The notes under the pieces: model-generated
What the model was told of the DNA's origin: nothing
What the model saw: only the letters and a program-made list of their open reading frames with translations
The model's database searches: none
Part shown: positions 26,691-34,205 of the stretch, one piece after another
Layout of the letters: each line of letters opens with the position of its first letter
Position numbering within the stretch: position 1 is the first letter of the stretch
Position numbers and translations under genes: made by a program
NCBI GenBank assembly: GCA_947593355.1
Contig: CANQDO010000014.1
Location: 1 to 34,205, forward strand
Reading direction: 5' to 3'
DNA: 34,205 nucleotides
From: an uncultured Clostridia bacterium
GTDB taxonomy: Bacteria; Bacillota; Clostridia; TANB77; CAG-508

Positions 26691-27233
26691 CAAATGAAAG
26701 ACACAAGCAAAAAAGATAGCAAAGATAACTCGGAAATTAAGTGGTTTATAATAGTATTTATAACTACTTTTATTTTATCTATAATATTTTCGTTTATTTC
26801 GACAAATGCAATATCAAACTTATCTATATTTCCAGCTGTATTAATTTTAATTTTAACTATATTTATAGGTATATTTTTTGACATAATAGGGGTCGCTGTA
26901 ACTGTAGCAGATGAAAATGAATTTCATGCTAAAGCTACTAAAAAAGCAAAAGGTTCAAAAACTTCTATTAAATTAATAAGAAATTCGTCAAGAGTTGCCA
27001 ACATATGTGCAGATGTTATAGGAGACATTTGTGGAGTATTAAGTGGTGCCATAGCTGCATTAATCAGTTTAAAAATTACTCAAAGTTTTTCATTACAATT
27101 TGATATACAATTTTTAATAAGTGCTATTGTTGCATCTCTTACAGTTAGTGGTAAAGCGTTAGGAAAGGGAATTGCTAAAAGACATGCAACAGATATTGTT
27201 TATGTTGTGGGAAGAATAATAGGTAGAAAGTAA
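26688..27233 (+). CDS. oapA: OLE-associated protein A (OapA)
   Basis: 181-aa membrane protein with about four hydrophobic segments (roughly residues 19-38, 44-75, 112-130 and 140-155) and a basic C-terminus (GKGIAKRHATD...GRIIGRK). A DxxxD motif, Asp109-Val-Ile-Gly-Asp113, corresponds in place to the Asp104/Asp108 pair known to matter in Bacillus (Alkalihalobacillus) halodurans OapA. It lies ~90 nt downstream of the OLE RNA, as in other OLE loci. OLE-OapA complexes are linked to magnesium, cold and alcohol stress responses; which applies here is unknown. ATG 26688 is used; ATG 26694 two codons on is possible. Confidence 0.85.
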   Translation: MQMKDTSKKDSKDNSEIKWFIIVFITTFILSIIFSFISTNAISNLSIFPAVLILILTIFIGIFFDIIGVAVTVADENEFHAKATKKAKGSKTSIKLIRNSSRVANICADVIGDICGVLSGAIAALISLKITQSFSLQFDIQFLISAIVASLTVSGKALGKGIAKRHATDIVYVVGRIIGRK

Positions 27234-27256
27234 AAAAGCATATAAAATATATTAAA

Positions 27257-27286
27257 AATAGTGAGGTACAAACCTCACTATTAATA
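27257..27286 (+). terminator. Hairpin terminator after oapA
   Basis: Perfect 11-bp stem AATAGTGAGGT / ACCTCACTATT with loop ACAA. The tail AATATTA is T-poor, so termination may be partial. Confidence 0.65.
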
Positions 27287-27320
27287 TTACTAAAAAACAA
27301 ACAAAATTTTGCAAAAACAC

Positions 27321-27348
27321 TTGAAAAAAATAGAAAATATGATAAAAT
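27321..27348 (+). promoter_or_regulatory. ruvA promoter
   Basis: TTGAAA (27321-27326), 16-bp spacer, TAAAAT (27343-27348), 32 bp before the start codon. Confidence 0.65.
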
Positions 27349-27380
27349 ATGACTATCTTAAAAAGAAAAGGAGAAAGAAT

Positions 27381-27989
27381 ATGTTTACATATATAAAAGG
27401 AACATTGGAAGTAAAAACAACAGGGTATGTTGTTGTAGAGGCAAATGGAATAGGTTATAAAATTTTTATGTCTGAACCATCAATAGAAAAATTAGGTGAA
27501 ATAGGAGAAAATGTAAAAGTATATACATATTTAAGAATTAGATCTCAAGAAGATGAAATAAGCTTATTTGGGTTTAATTCAGATGAAGAATTAAGAATGT
27601 TTGAATTATTAATAACTGTAAGTGGAGTGGGAGCAAAATCTGCTTTAGCAATATTAGCTAACATATCTCCATCAAGTTTTGCTTTAGCTGTAATTACAGA
27701 TGATATTTTAAAATTAAAAGCTCTTCCAGGAATTGGGGCTAAAACTGCTCAAAGGTTAATTTTAGAATTAAAAGATAAGTTAAAGAATGCAGAAATTAAG
27801 AATAACGAAAATGTAGAATTAAAAGAAAATATAGCAGATGATGAAAAGGTAAGTGAAGCAGTATCTGCACTTCAAGTATTAGGCTATAGTAGAAAAGAAA
27901 TTGCAACAGCATTAGAAAAGGTAGATAAACAAAATTTAAGTGTAGAAGATATAATAAGAAAAGGGCTTTCAAATTTAGCAAGGCAATAG
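27381..27989 (+). CDS. ruvA: Holliday junction branch migration protein RuvA
   Basis: 202 aa, full length. N-terminal OB fold beginning MFTYIKGTLEV, tandem helix-hairpin-helix motifs (LITVSGVGAKSAL and ALPGIGAKTAQRLI), and a C-terminal three-helix domain that contacts RuvB. The upstream in-frame ATG at 27309 precedes the promoter, so 27381 behind AAAGGAG is the start. ruvB does not follow; rarA does. Confidence 0.96.
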   Translation: MFTYIKGTLEVKTTGYVVVEANGIGYKIFMSEPSIEKLGEIGENVKVYTYLRIRSQEDEISLFGFNSDEELRMFELLITVSGVGAKSALAILANISPSSFALAVITDDILKLKALPGIGAKTAQRLILELKDKLKNAEIKNNENVELKENIADDEKVSEAVSALQVLGYSRKEIATALEKVDKQNLSVEDIIRKGLSNLARQ

Positions 27990-28109
27990 TAATTTAGGAA
28001 AATAGGTTTAATGAATATAGTAATGAAATATAATGTTTAAATGTAATAAAAACAAAAATTATATGAATTGTAATAGGATAATAGCAATGAAAGATTAAGG
28101 TGATAGTAA

Positions 28110-29342
28110 ATGGATTTAAGTAAGCCATTAGCATATAGAATGAAACCAAAGACATTAGAAGATTATGTTGGACAAGAGCATATTTTAGGAAAAGATAAAA
28201 TATTGTATAGAACTATAAAGGCAGATAGGCTTTCAAGCATTATTTTATGGGGACCTCCAGGCTGTGGAAAAACATCTTTAGCAAAAGTAATAAGTAATAC
28301 AACAAAATATAAATTTACAAGAATAAATGCTGTAACAGCTGGAATAGTGGATATAAAGTCTGCTATAGCAGATGCACAAAATATGCTTATGAATCCATCT
28401 GGAAGATGTATATTATTCATAGATGAAATTCACAGGTTTAATAAATTGCAACAAGATGCATTACTTCCTTATGTTGAAAATGGTACAGTAATATTAATTG
28501 GTGCAACTACAGAAAATCCATATTTTGAAGTAAATAAGGCTTTAATATCAAGGTCAATGGTAGTAAAATTAGAGCCATTAAGCATAGATAATATATATGA
28601 AATACTAAAAAAATCTTTAGTAGCAGAAGAAGGGCTTGGAAGTTACAAGATAAAAATAGAAGATGAAACTTTAAGGAAAATAGCAGAGGTTTCAAACGGA
28701 GATGTAAGAACAGCACTAAATGGGCTAGAGGTAGCAGTACTAACAACTAAAATGGGCAAAGATGGTTACATAGAAATAACTCCACAAATTGCAGCAGATA
28801 GTGTTCAGTCAAGGAAAGCAATATTTGATAAAAACGGTGATAGCCATTATGATAATATAAGTGCATTTATAAAATCTATGAGGGGAAGTGACCCAGATGC
28901 GGCAATATTTTATTTGGCAAGGGCAATAGAAGGTGGAGAAGACCCAGTTTTTCTAGCCAGAAGAATTGTAATTGCAGCTTCAGAAGATGTAGGTATGGCA
29001 AATCCAAATGCACTTGTTGTGGCTAATAGTGCAATGCAAGCAGTACATGTAATTGGAATGCCAGAAGCAAAAATAATATTAGCAGAAGCGGCTGTTTATG
29101 TTGCTACTTCGCCAAAATCTAATGCTTCATATATGGCTATAAATAAAGCTTTAGAAGATGTAAAAAATAAAGATACAGGTGAAATACCAATGCATATAAG
29201 AAATGCTCCAGCAGAAGGAATGGAGCAGTTTGGTTATGGAAATGGATATAAATATCCACATGATTATCCAGGTCACTATGTGGAACAACAATATTTGCCA
29301 GATAAAATGCTAGGCACTAAATATTATAATTTTGATGAGTAA
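28110..29342 (+). CDS. rarA: Replication-associated recombination protein A (RarA/MgsA)
   Basis: 410 aa AAA+ ATPase of the clamp-loader clade, acting at stalled forks. Walker A GPPGCGKTS (about residues 49-57), Walker B LFIDEIHRF, sensor 1 GATTENP, sensor 2 in NGDVRTALNGLE, then the MgsA C-terminal domain (RGSDPDAAIFYLAR and GEDPVFLARR). Starts after AAGGTGATA. The spacer from ruvA (120 bp) holds nothing clear beyond AT-rich DNA. Confidence 0.96.
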   Translation: MDLSKPLAYRMKPKTLEDYVGQEHILGKDKILYRTIKADRLSSIILWGPPGCGKTSLAKVISNTTKYKFTRINAVTAGIVDIKSAIADAQNMLMNPSGRCILFIDEIHRFNKLQQDALLPYVENGTVILIGATTENPYFEVNKALISRSMVVKLEPLSIDNIYEILKKSLVAEEGLGSYKIKIEDETLRKIAEVSNGDVRTALNGLEVAVLTTKMGKDGYIEITPQIAADSVQSRKAIFDKNGDSHYDNISAFIKSMRGSDPDAAIFYLARAIEGGEDPVFLARRIVIAASEDVGMANPNALVVANSAMQAVHVIGMPEAKIILAEAAVYVATSPKSNASYMAINKALEDVKNKDTGEIPMHIRNAPAEGMEQFGYGNGYKYPHDYPGHYVEQQYLPDKMLGTKYYNFDE

Positions 29343-29352
29343 TGTAAATGGA

Positions 29353-29520
29353 GCAAAATATTAATATATTATTTTTTTTTAATAACTCTTAGGCTGCATA
29401 ATAGCTTGTAAAAAATTTTATTTTAAGTAAAACAAGTTTTACAAAATAAAATTTTTACAATCTATAATTTGTTGGTCCCCACAAAATGTTATTAAAAAAA
29501 ATGATATATTAATATTTTGC
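29353..29520. repeat. MITE-like palindromic element, copy 2
   Basis: 168 bp, inverted relative to copy 1 at 949-1112 and similar along its whole length. It shares the GCAAAATATTAATATATTA ends, the ATAATAGCTTGT and AAAACAAGTTTTACAAAATA inner blocks, and GGTCCCCACAAAATGTTATT. It fills the gap between the convergent rarA (stop 29342) and deoD (stop codon at 29525), 4 bp from the latter, so it may also serve as their shared 3'-end hairpin. Confidence 0.88.
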
Positions 29521-29524
29521 AATA

Positions 29525-30241
29525 TTACAAATTTAAGCAAGCTTCTAATGCAAGCTCAATCATTTTATTTAAGCCAGTAGTTCTTTCTTCAGAAGTAGCT
29601 ACTTTATTGCTACCTATTACGTCAGAAACGCTCATAATGCAAGAAGCTTTTTTATTAAAAAATTTTGCTATATAAAATAATGCAAAAGATTCCATTTCTG
29701 CACTAATAGGGTTAAAATCTTTAGGAACACGAGCAAGTAACTTTTTATAATCAATATATGGGTCAAATACATCAGAGCAAACTGTATTTCCTTTTATTAT
29801 TGATGTTCCAAGGTTTTGAGCAGTATGTATAATTACATTATTTAGTTCAGCATTAGAATTTACAATATGGCAATCTTCATTATTAAAAGATAGAGCATAA
29901 TTTCCTTCAGAAAAACAATTTTCAGAAAGAATAATATCAAATAAATTTAAATTTGGGTCATAAGCTCCACAAGAGCCAATTCTAATGATAGAATCAACAT
30001 CATAAAATTTAAACAATTCGTAACAATAAATTCCCATACTTGGAATACCCATTCCATGAGGCATTATAGTTATTCTTTTGCCTTTATAAAATCCAGTATA
30101 TGCATACATTGCTCTAACTGAATTTACAAGTTTATAATTTTCTAAATAATTTTCGGCAATGTATTTACTACGCATAGGGTCTCCAGTCATAATAACAATG
30201 TTTGAAATATCCTCTTTTTTAGCTTCATTATGTGGTGTCAT
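29525..30241 (-). CDS. deoD: Purine-nucleoside phosphorylase, DeoD type
   Basis: 238 aa hexameric-type PNP that splits purine (deoxy)ribonucleosides with phosphate. Signatures: TPHN at the start (His4), MTGDPMRSKYIA phosphate loop, RIGSCGAY, SAEMESFALF ribose site, and catalytic Asp in SVSDVIGS. GGAGG lies before the ATG on the minus strand. Monocistronic, convergent with rarA. Confidence 0.95.
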   Translation of the reverse strand: MTPHNEAKKEDISNIVIMTGDPMRSKYIAENYLENYKLVNSVRAMYAYTGFYKGKRITIMPHGMGIPSMGIYCYELFKFYDVDSIIRIGSCGAYDPNLNLFDIILSENCFSEGNYALSFNNEDCHIVNSNAELNNVIIHTAQNLGTSIIKGNTVCSDVFDPYIDYKKLLARVPKDFNPISAEMESFALFYIAKFFNKKASCIMSVSDVIGSNKVATSEERTTGLNKMIELALEACLNL

Positions 30242-30290
30242 ATAAATCCTCCATAAATAATATTTAGGTTTTTAAAGGTGACCTATAACT

Positions 30291-30319
30291 TTTATAAATT
30301 ATTTTTATGTTTTTTACAA
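30291..30319 (-). promoter_or_regulatory. deoD promoter
   Basis: On the minus strand: TTGTAA (30319-30314), 17-bp spacer, TATAAA (30296-30291). The ~50-nt leader includes AGGT/ACCT complementary bases. Confidence 0.55.
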
Positions 30320-30374
30320 TTATATGAATAAATTAAAAAAAAGTAAAGTTAGTTTATATTATTTTAAAGCAAAA

Positions 30375-30403
30375 TTGACAAAATGTGTTTTTGCATATAA
30401 AAT
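30375..30403 (+). promoter_or_regulatory. Promoter of the NAGPA-domain gene
   Basis: Consensus TTGACA (30375-30380), 17-bp spacer, TAAAAT (30398-30403). Confidence 0.7.
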
Positions 30404-30438
30404 GTATGCGTACTATAAAGTAAGGGAATGATATAAAA

Positions 30439-31338
30439 ATGCGAAAAAAAGCCAAAATAATTGTAATATGTATTATAATAGTAATTGTTTTATTTTTAGG
30501 CTATTTAATAAATAGATATTTAATACCAAGAGTTGAATTAAATATTTCAAATAAAAATACAGAAAAGACGGTGGAAGAATTTGAGGCAACTGAAAATTCA
30601 TATAATAGTGATGAATTAGAAATAAACATAGAAAAGGTAGAAAAAGGTGAAGGAAAAGACAAGGTTACATACTATGTTGCAGATATCAAATTACAAAATC
30701 CGGCTAGAATAAAAAGAGCATTTGCTAAAGATCAAATAGGAACAAATATTGTTGAAAAAATGAGTGAATTAACAAGTAGAAATAATGCAATACTTGCAAT
30801 AAATGGTGATTACTACTCTTTTAGAAATAATGGAATTATAATAGGAGAATCTGAAATATATAGAGATGTACCTGCAAGAGAGGCTTTAGCTATATATAAA
30901 GATGGTACAATGAAAATATATGATGAAAATCAAACAAATGCAGAAAAATTAATAAAAGAAGGAGTAAAATCTACATTATCATTTGGTCCAGTTTTAGTAA
31001 GAAATGGTGTAGCAGAAGCTAATTATACAGAATATGCAGTAGATGGAGATAATTTAATACGCGGAAATATAGCAACAGAAAATCCTCGAACAGGAATAGG
31101 GTATTATGATAAAAATCATTACTGTTTTGTCGTAGTAGATGGAAGAAAAGAGGGGTATAGTAAGGGAGTAACTTTACATGAATTTGCATTAATATTTGAA
31201 AAATTAGGTTGTGATTTAGCATACAATTTGGATGGAGGAAATTCAGCAAATATGTATTTTAGAGGGAAAAAAGTAAATAAATCAAGTCAACCTGGAGATG
31301 GAGAAAGAGAAATAAGTGACATAATATATATAGATTAA
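30439..31338 (+). CDS. Membrane-anchored phosphodiester glycosidase (NAGPA) domain protein
   Basis: 299 aa. One N-terminal membrane anchor (residues about 5-26), then a NAGPA/YigE-type domain: LAINGDYYSFRNNG, the FGPVLVRNG strand, NPRTGIGY, FVVVDGRKEGYSKG and the signature YNLDGGNSANMYF near the C-terminus. Relatives cleave or bind sugar phosphodiesters such as GlcNAc-1-phosphodiesters, so a role in cell-wall glycan turnover is plausible. It precedes a GT2-GtrA gene by 56 bp. Confidence 0.85.
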   Translation: MRKKAKIIVICIIIVIVLFLGYLINRYLIPRVELNISNKNTEKTVEEFEATENSYNSDELEINIEKVEKGEGKDKVTYYVADIKLQNPARIKRAFAKDQIGTNIVEKMSELTSRNNAILAINGDYYSFRNNGIIIGESEIYRDVPAREALAIYKDGTMKIYDENQTNAEKLIKEGVKSTLSFGPVLVRNGVAEANYTEYAVDGDNLIRGNIATENPRTGIGYYDKNHYCFVVVDGRKEGYSKGVTLHEFALIFEKLGCDLAYNLDGGNSANMYFRGKKVNKSSQPGDGEREISDIIYID

Positions 31339-31394
31339 TATAAAACATCAAATAGTTTTTTATACTTAAGAAAATTTAGAAAAGGAGAATATAA

Positions 31395-32423
31395 ATGAGA
31401 ATTTTAATACCAGCATATGAGCCAAAAGATAAACTAATTACATTAATTGATGATATTCAGAAAATAACAGATACTCCCATTATAGTAGTAAATGATGGAA
31501 GTGGAGAGGAATATAAAAAAATATTTGATCAGGTGGAGAAAAAAGACGTTAAAGTTTTAAACCATGAAAAAAATAAAGGAAAAGGTGAAGCAATAAAAAC
31601 CGGAATTAAATACTTAATGGAAATTGGGGAAGAAGAGGGAGTTGTAAGTGCAGACTGTGATGGGCAACATTCTCCAAAAGATATTGTAAAAGTAATAGAA
31701 GAATTGAAAAAGTCAAAAAATGATTTAGTTTTAGGAGTAAGAAATTTTAGCCAAAAAGGTATTCCATTTAGAAGTAAATTCGGAAACATAATATCAAAAA
31801 TTACTTTTCTAGCAATGACAGGAAATAAAGTCACAGACACGCAAACAGGGTTAAGAGGATATTCTAAAAATATATTTGAATGGCTTGTTAGTATTGATGG
31901 AAGTAGGTATGAATATGAGTTTAATGTTTTATTAGGAATTAAAGAAAAAGGGTTAACATATTCAGAAATACCAATAGAAACTATTTATGAAGATAAAAAT
32001 GCAGTATCACATTTTAGACCAATAAGAGATTCTATATTAATATATAAACCTGTATGCAAGTTTGTAATATCATCTGTACTTGCTATGGTAATAGACATAA
32101 TTTTATTATTAGTTTTCCAAAACATATTTAATGAACTATTAATAGCAGTAATACTTTCAAGAGCAATAAGTTCTATAATAAATTTCATTTGCAACAAAAA
32201 TTTTGTGTTTGAAAATAAGGAAAAAGGTAATTTATTTAAATTGTTAATTAAATATTATGCGTTAGTTGTAGTGATATTAGTTTTAAATTATTTAATATTA
32301 AACTTTTTATATGAAATTTTAGGAATTAACTTACTAATTTCAAAAATTATAACAGAGGTAATTTTATATTCTTTTAGCTTTATTATACAAAGAAGAGTGG
32401 TATTCAAGAAAAACGTAAAGTGA
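31395..32423 (+). CDS. GT2 glycosyltransferase fused to a GtrA-like membrane domain
   Basis: 342 aa. Residues 1-210 form a GT-A fold of the dolichyl-phosphate-mannose-synthase type: LIPAYEP, VVNDGSG, SADCDGQHSP (metal-binding DxD region) and TQTGLRGYS. Residues about 220-335 form a four-helix GtrA domain (SSVLAMVIDIILLLVFQ ... IINFICNKNFVFENK ... RRVVFKK). Such fusions are thought to make and flip undecaprenyl-phosphate sugars for envelope decoration. AAAGGAG precedes the start. Likely co-transcribed with the NAGPA gene. Confidence 0.88.
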   Translation: MRILIPAYEPKDKLITLIDDIQKITDTPIIVVNDGSGEEYKKIFDQVEKKDVKVLNHEKNKGKGEAIKTGIKYLMEIGEEEGVVSADCDGQHSPKDIVKVIEELKKSKNDLVLGVRNFSQKGIPFRSKFGNIISKITFLAMTGNKVTDTQTGLRGYSKNIFEWLVSIDGSRYEYEFNVLLGIKEKGLTYSEIPIETIYEDKNAVSHFRPIRDSILIYKPVCKFVISSVLAMVIDIILLLVFQNIFNELLIAVILSRAISSIINFICNKNFVFENKEKGNLFKLLIKYYALVVVILVLNYLILNFLYEILGINLLISKIITEVILYSFSFIIQRRVVFKKNVK

Positions 32424-32450
32424 AAATTTCAAAAAAACAAGAAATAGGTA

Positions 32451-32479
32451 TTGAAATTTTATTAAATAGATAGTATAAT
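32451..32479 (+). promoter_or_regulatory. Promoter of the 109-aa hypothetical gene
   Basis: TTGAAA (32451-32456), 17-bp spacer, consensus TATAAT (32474-32479). Confidence 0.78.
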
Positions 32480-32501
32480 ATGCACTGTTGTAACTGTAAA
32501 C

Positions 32502-32533
32502 ACACCTTTAGAAAGGTAAACTTTCAAAGGTGT
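32502..32533 (+). promoter_or_regulatory. 5'-UTR hairpin
   Basis: ACACCTTT-A-GAAAG, loop GTAAA, CTTTC-AAAGGTGT: a 13-bp stem with one bulged A, between promoter and ribosome binding site. No T tract follows, so it is more likely a stabiliser or protein/RNA-binding site than a terminator. No known riboswitch class recognised. Confidence 0.65.
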
Positions 32534-32565
32534 AAGCCTTCAAAAGATTTTTGGGAGGAACAATT

Positions 32566-32895
32566 ATGTTTAGTTTTTTCAAAAAAAAGGAATCTTCAAA
32601 TCAACGGAATGGTGAAAACACAGTAGCTAATACAAACAGTGTAGCAGGTGCAGACCAGTGGAATGGTTTCCCATCTGCAGAAAAAATTCGTGAAAAATCC
32701 ATCAGCGCATGGAAGAATATGACAATTAATGAGATTCTAATTGCCATAGAAAAGGAAAGCAAAGAAGGATGGAATAATGTTGAGCTTTACAGAGTAAATA
32801 TTCCAGAAGACATTATAAAGGGTTTAGAGGAAAGAGGATATACTGTAAAAAAGGATACAGTTGGCGGTGCGCCCAAGTATACAATTAAATGGTAA
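32566..32895 (+). CDS. Hypothetical protein, 109 aa
   Basis: Start MFSFFKKKES, a Asn/Gly/Ala-rich linker (about 12-35), then an alpha/beta C-terminal part ending GLEERGYTVKK...YTIKW. This L-x2-x-GY-x-V ... I-x-W ending is common in small Firmicute and phage proteins of unknown function. The start is ATG 32566 behind GGGAGG; an upstream in-frame TTG at 32551 overlaps that site. Slightly less AT-rich than neighbours. It has its own promoter, leader hairpin and strong terminator, so it is a real single-gene unit. Function unknown. Confidence 0.7.
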   Translation: MFSFFKKKESSNQRNGENTVANTNSVAGADQWNGFPSAEKIREKSISAWKNMTINEILIAIEKESKEGWNNVELYRVNIPEDIIKGLEERGYTVKKDTVGGAPKYTIKW

Positions 32896-32934
32896 ATTTT
32901 ATAAAATTTGAAATCTAAAAACTAAATAAAAACG

Positions 32935-32970
32935 AAAATAGCACTTGCATAGAAGTGCTATTTTTGTTTT
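32935..32970 (+). terminator. Terminator after the 109-aa gene
   Basis: 12-bp perfect stem AAAATAGCACTT / AAGTGCTATTTT, 6-base loop, then TGTTTT. Confidence 0.9.
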
Positions 32971-33010
32971 GATATGGAAAAATTTAAAAAGTTCAATTAT
33001 AACATAAATA

Positions 33011-33039
33011 TTGAATAAATATAATAAATATAGTATAAT
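33011..33039 (+). promoter_or_regulatory. ssrA promoter
   Basis: TTGAAT (33011-33016), 17-bp spacer, consensus TATAAT (33034-33039), 16 bp before the mature 5' end. Confidence 0.85.
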
Positions 33040-33055
33040 TAAATAGTATTTATAT

Positions 33056-33411
33056 GGGGGTGTATTTGATTTCGACAGCATTTTAGAAGTATAAATAGCG
33101 AGTAGTGGATGGTCGCTTAAGTTCCACTATAAAAAAGCGAAATTAAATTTAAACGCTGATAATAGAGAATTAGCATTAGCTGCCTAAGTGCGGCTACGTC
33201 TTACTATAAGTGCCCACGCTTTTAGATAAGGCGTCGAATAGTGGGAAACGAAACTACTTTTTGTCATGGGAGTAGGGGGTATTTTAATGACTACTTGTTT
33301 TAAAGTTTGTTTGTTAACTTTAAAATTAAGGAATTAGATAACAAACTACACTCGTAGAGGTTTATATGGAAAAAATGTTGGACAGGGGTTTAACTCCCCT
33401 CACCTCCACCA
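33056..33411 (+). ncRNA. ssrA: Transfer-messenger RNA (tmRNA)
   Basis: 356 nt. The 5' GGGGGTG pairs with CACCTCC before the encoded ACCA end at 33408-33411, forming the acceptor stem; the T arm is CAGGGGTTTAACTCCCCT. TTTGATTTCGACA after the 5' end is a universal tmRNA signature. The tag frame runs 33137-33187 and most likely encodes AKLNLNADNRELALAA followed by TAA, ending in the protease-recognised ALAA. One-piece type. SmpB, its partner, is not in the window. Confidence 0.97.
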
Positions 33412-33416
33412 TTAAA

Positions 33417-33449
33417 AAGATGATACTATATATTAGTATCATCTTCTTT
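33417..33449. terminator. Bidirectional terminator between ssrA and the transglycosylase gene
   Basis: 12-bp perfect stem AAGATGATACTA (33417-33428) / TAGTATCATCTT (33434-33445), then CTTTTA on the + strand; on the minus strand it is followed by TTTTTAAT. The left arm includes the stop codon of the opposing gene. Confidence 0.85.
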
Positions 33450-34133
33450 TATATTATCTGCTTGTTCTTGAGTTAAATATCCATACCTAACCATTGAACT
33501 TATAACTTTTTGTTGCCTATTTTTAGCTAAATCTGGGTTAATAGTAGGTGCATATATAGAAGGTGCATTAGGAACACCTGCAAGAAGAGTTGCCTCATAA
33601 AGATTTAAATCTTTAGGTTCTTTGTTATAATAACCAGTTGAAGCCTCTCTAATTCCATAATGACCATCACCAAAGTAAATTATATTTATGTAAAATTCTA
33701 AAATTTCATCTTTAGAATAATTTTTCTCTAAATCCATAGACATAAATACTTCTGCAATTTTACTAGAAACAACATCATCCTCGCCAATAAAGTACAAATT
33801 TTCTGCAACTTGCTGTGTTATAGTACTTCCGCCTTCATGTAATTCGCCGGCTTTAACATTAGAAATTATAGCTCTAGCAATAGATATAAAATCTACTGCA
33901 CCATGTTCTTTAAAGCGGTGATCTTCCACGGCAATAACGGCATTAACATAGTCCTTATTTACTTCATCTAAAGTTACATAGTCTTCATCATTTTTTATTT
34001 GACTAATTTTATCAGCTAAACTTAATTCTTCTAAAACACTAGAATATAACTTATAACCATTTAAAATTACAACAGCACTGACAATAATTATTATAGCAAG
34101 TATTAAAAGAAGAATTCTTCTAAACCATTTCAT
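33426..34133 (-). CDS. Monofunctional peptidoglycan glycosyltransferase (GT51)
   Basis: 235 aa. One N-terminal membrane anchor (about residues 6-28), then a GT51 domain: catalytic Glu in AVEDHRFKEHGAVD, GGSTITQQVAENL, KIAEVFMSMDLEKNYSKDEILE and NIIYFGDGHYGI. It polymerises lipid II glycan strands on the outer face of the membrane. No transpeptidase domain follows; the protein ends after GYLTQEQADNIKEDD, so it is an MtgA/SgtB-like enzyme. Its start codon and leader lie in the 77-bp terminal repeat. Confidence 0.93.
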   Translation of the reverse strand: MKWFRRILLLILAIIIIVSAVVILNGYKLYSSVLEELSLADKISQIKNDEDYVTLDEVNKDYVNAVIAVEDHRFKEHGAVDFISIARAIISNVKAGELHEGGSTITQQVAENLYFIGEDDVVSSKIAEVFMSMDLEKNYSKDEILEFYINIIYFGDGHYGIREASTGYYNKEPKDLNLYEATLLAGVPNAPSIYAPTINPDLAKNRQQKVISSMVRYGYLTQEQADNIKEDDTNI

Positions 34134-34205
34134 AATTACCTATCATTCCTTTCTTGCCTTCGCTTCGCTCAGTAGCGAAAGGCACAAAATTTAATTAAAA
34201 ATTTG
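34129..34205. repeat. 77-bp terminal inverted repeat, right copy
   Basis: Exact reverse complement of bases 1-77. It supplies the leader hairpin, ribosome binding site and first codons of the transglycosylase gene that reads leftward from 34133. Same caveat as the left copy: it may be the edge of a longer dispersed repeat at which assembly stopped. Confidence 0.95.

Noticed and set aside
32502-32533. Transcription terminator or known riboswitch in the leader of the 109-aa gene
   Set aside because: No T tract follows the hairpin and it is too small for a known aptamer class.
33056-33411. Separate tRNA gene at the 3' end of the tmRNA
   Set aside because: The T arm and CCA end belong to the tRNA-like domain of ssrA; there is no anticodon arm.

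Overview
The window is AT-rich and densely coding, and it looks like a low-GC Gram-positive chromosome of class Clostridia (Bacillota). The evidence is strong AGGAGG ribosome binding sites, TTGACA/TATAAT promoters with 17-bp spacers, a zinc-ribbon L28, PASTA-kinase and MurT/GatD cell-wall genes, a GGGtGRT protein with its Fe-S-scaffold-like partner, a tmRNA, an OLE RNA and a SpoVM peptide. SpoVM implies an endospore-forming lineage. No rRNA, tRNA, CRISPR array, transposase or prophage was found.

Layout. 73-897 is a lone short-chain dehydrogenase, followed by a terminator and a MITE-like hairpin repeat. 1255-8970 is a glycolytic operon (gap, pgk, a Nudix hydrolase, tpiA, gpmI) that continues into a YezG-like immunity-family gene, a NifU-like scaffold and a GGGtGRT protein. 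9046-10584 holds an APH-fold kinase and a small nucleotidyltransferase. aspS follows, ending in a REP-like palindrome. 12597-13613 carries two small accessory genes, a coiled-coil protein and an LRV-repeat protein. 13799-17267 encodes an EctB-type diaminobutyrate aminotransferase and a divergent MurT/GatD pair.

17353-22732 is the conserved rlmN - PP2C phosphatase - PASTA kinase - rsgA - rpe block. It is followed by nth, a 47-aa Cys-rich protein, a membrane protein with a bactofilin-like region, a 49-aa membrane peptide, the 23-aa spoVM and the opposing rpmB. Divergent from rpmB is a ~590-nt structured RNA (OLE) followed by oapA. Then come ruvA, rarA, the opposing deoD with a second MITE copy, a NAGPA-domain protein, a GT2-GtrA fusion, a small hypothetical gene, ssrA (tmRNA) and an opposing monofunctional transglycosylase.

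Main points for a second look: (1) the GatD homologue has lost both catalytic glutaminase residues (Cys to Gly, His to Thr), its MurT partner is also divergent, and an orphan EctB-like aminotransferase lies just upstream, which suggests a Mur-ligase-type system with a changed amine donor; (2) an OLE RNA-OapA ribonucleoprotein locus, whose oapA ribosome binding site is separated from its ATG by a hairpin/mini-ORF; (3) a 23-aa SpoVM, easily missed; (4) a one-base frameshift in the P-loop of the PASTA kinase; (5) an exact 77-bp terminal inverted repeat joining the two window ends, plus two families of palindromic repeats, each present twice.
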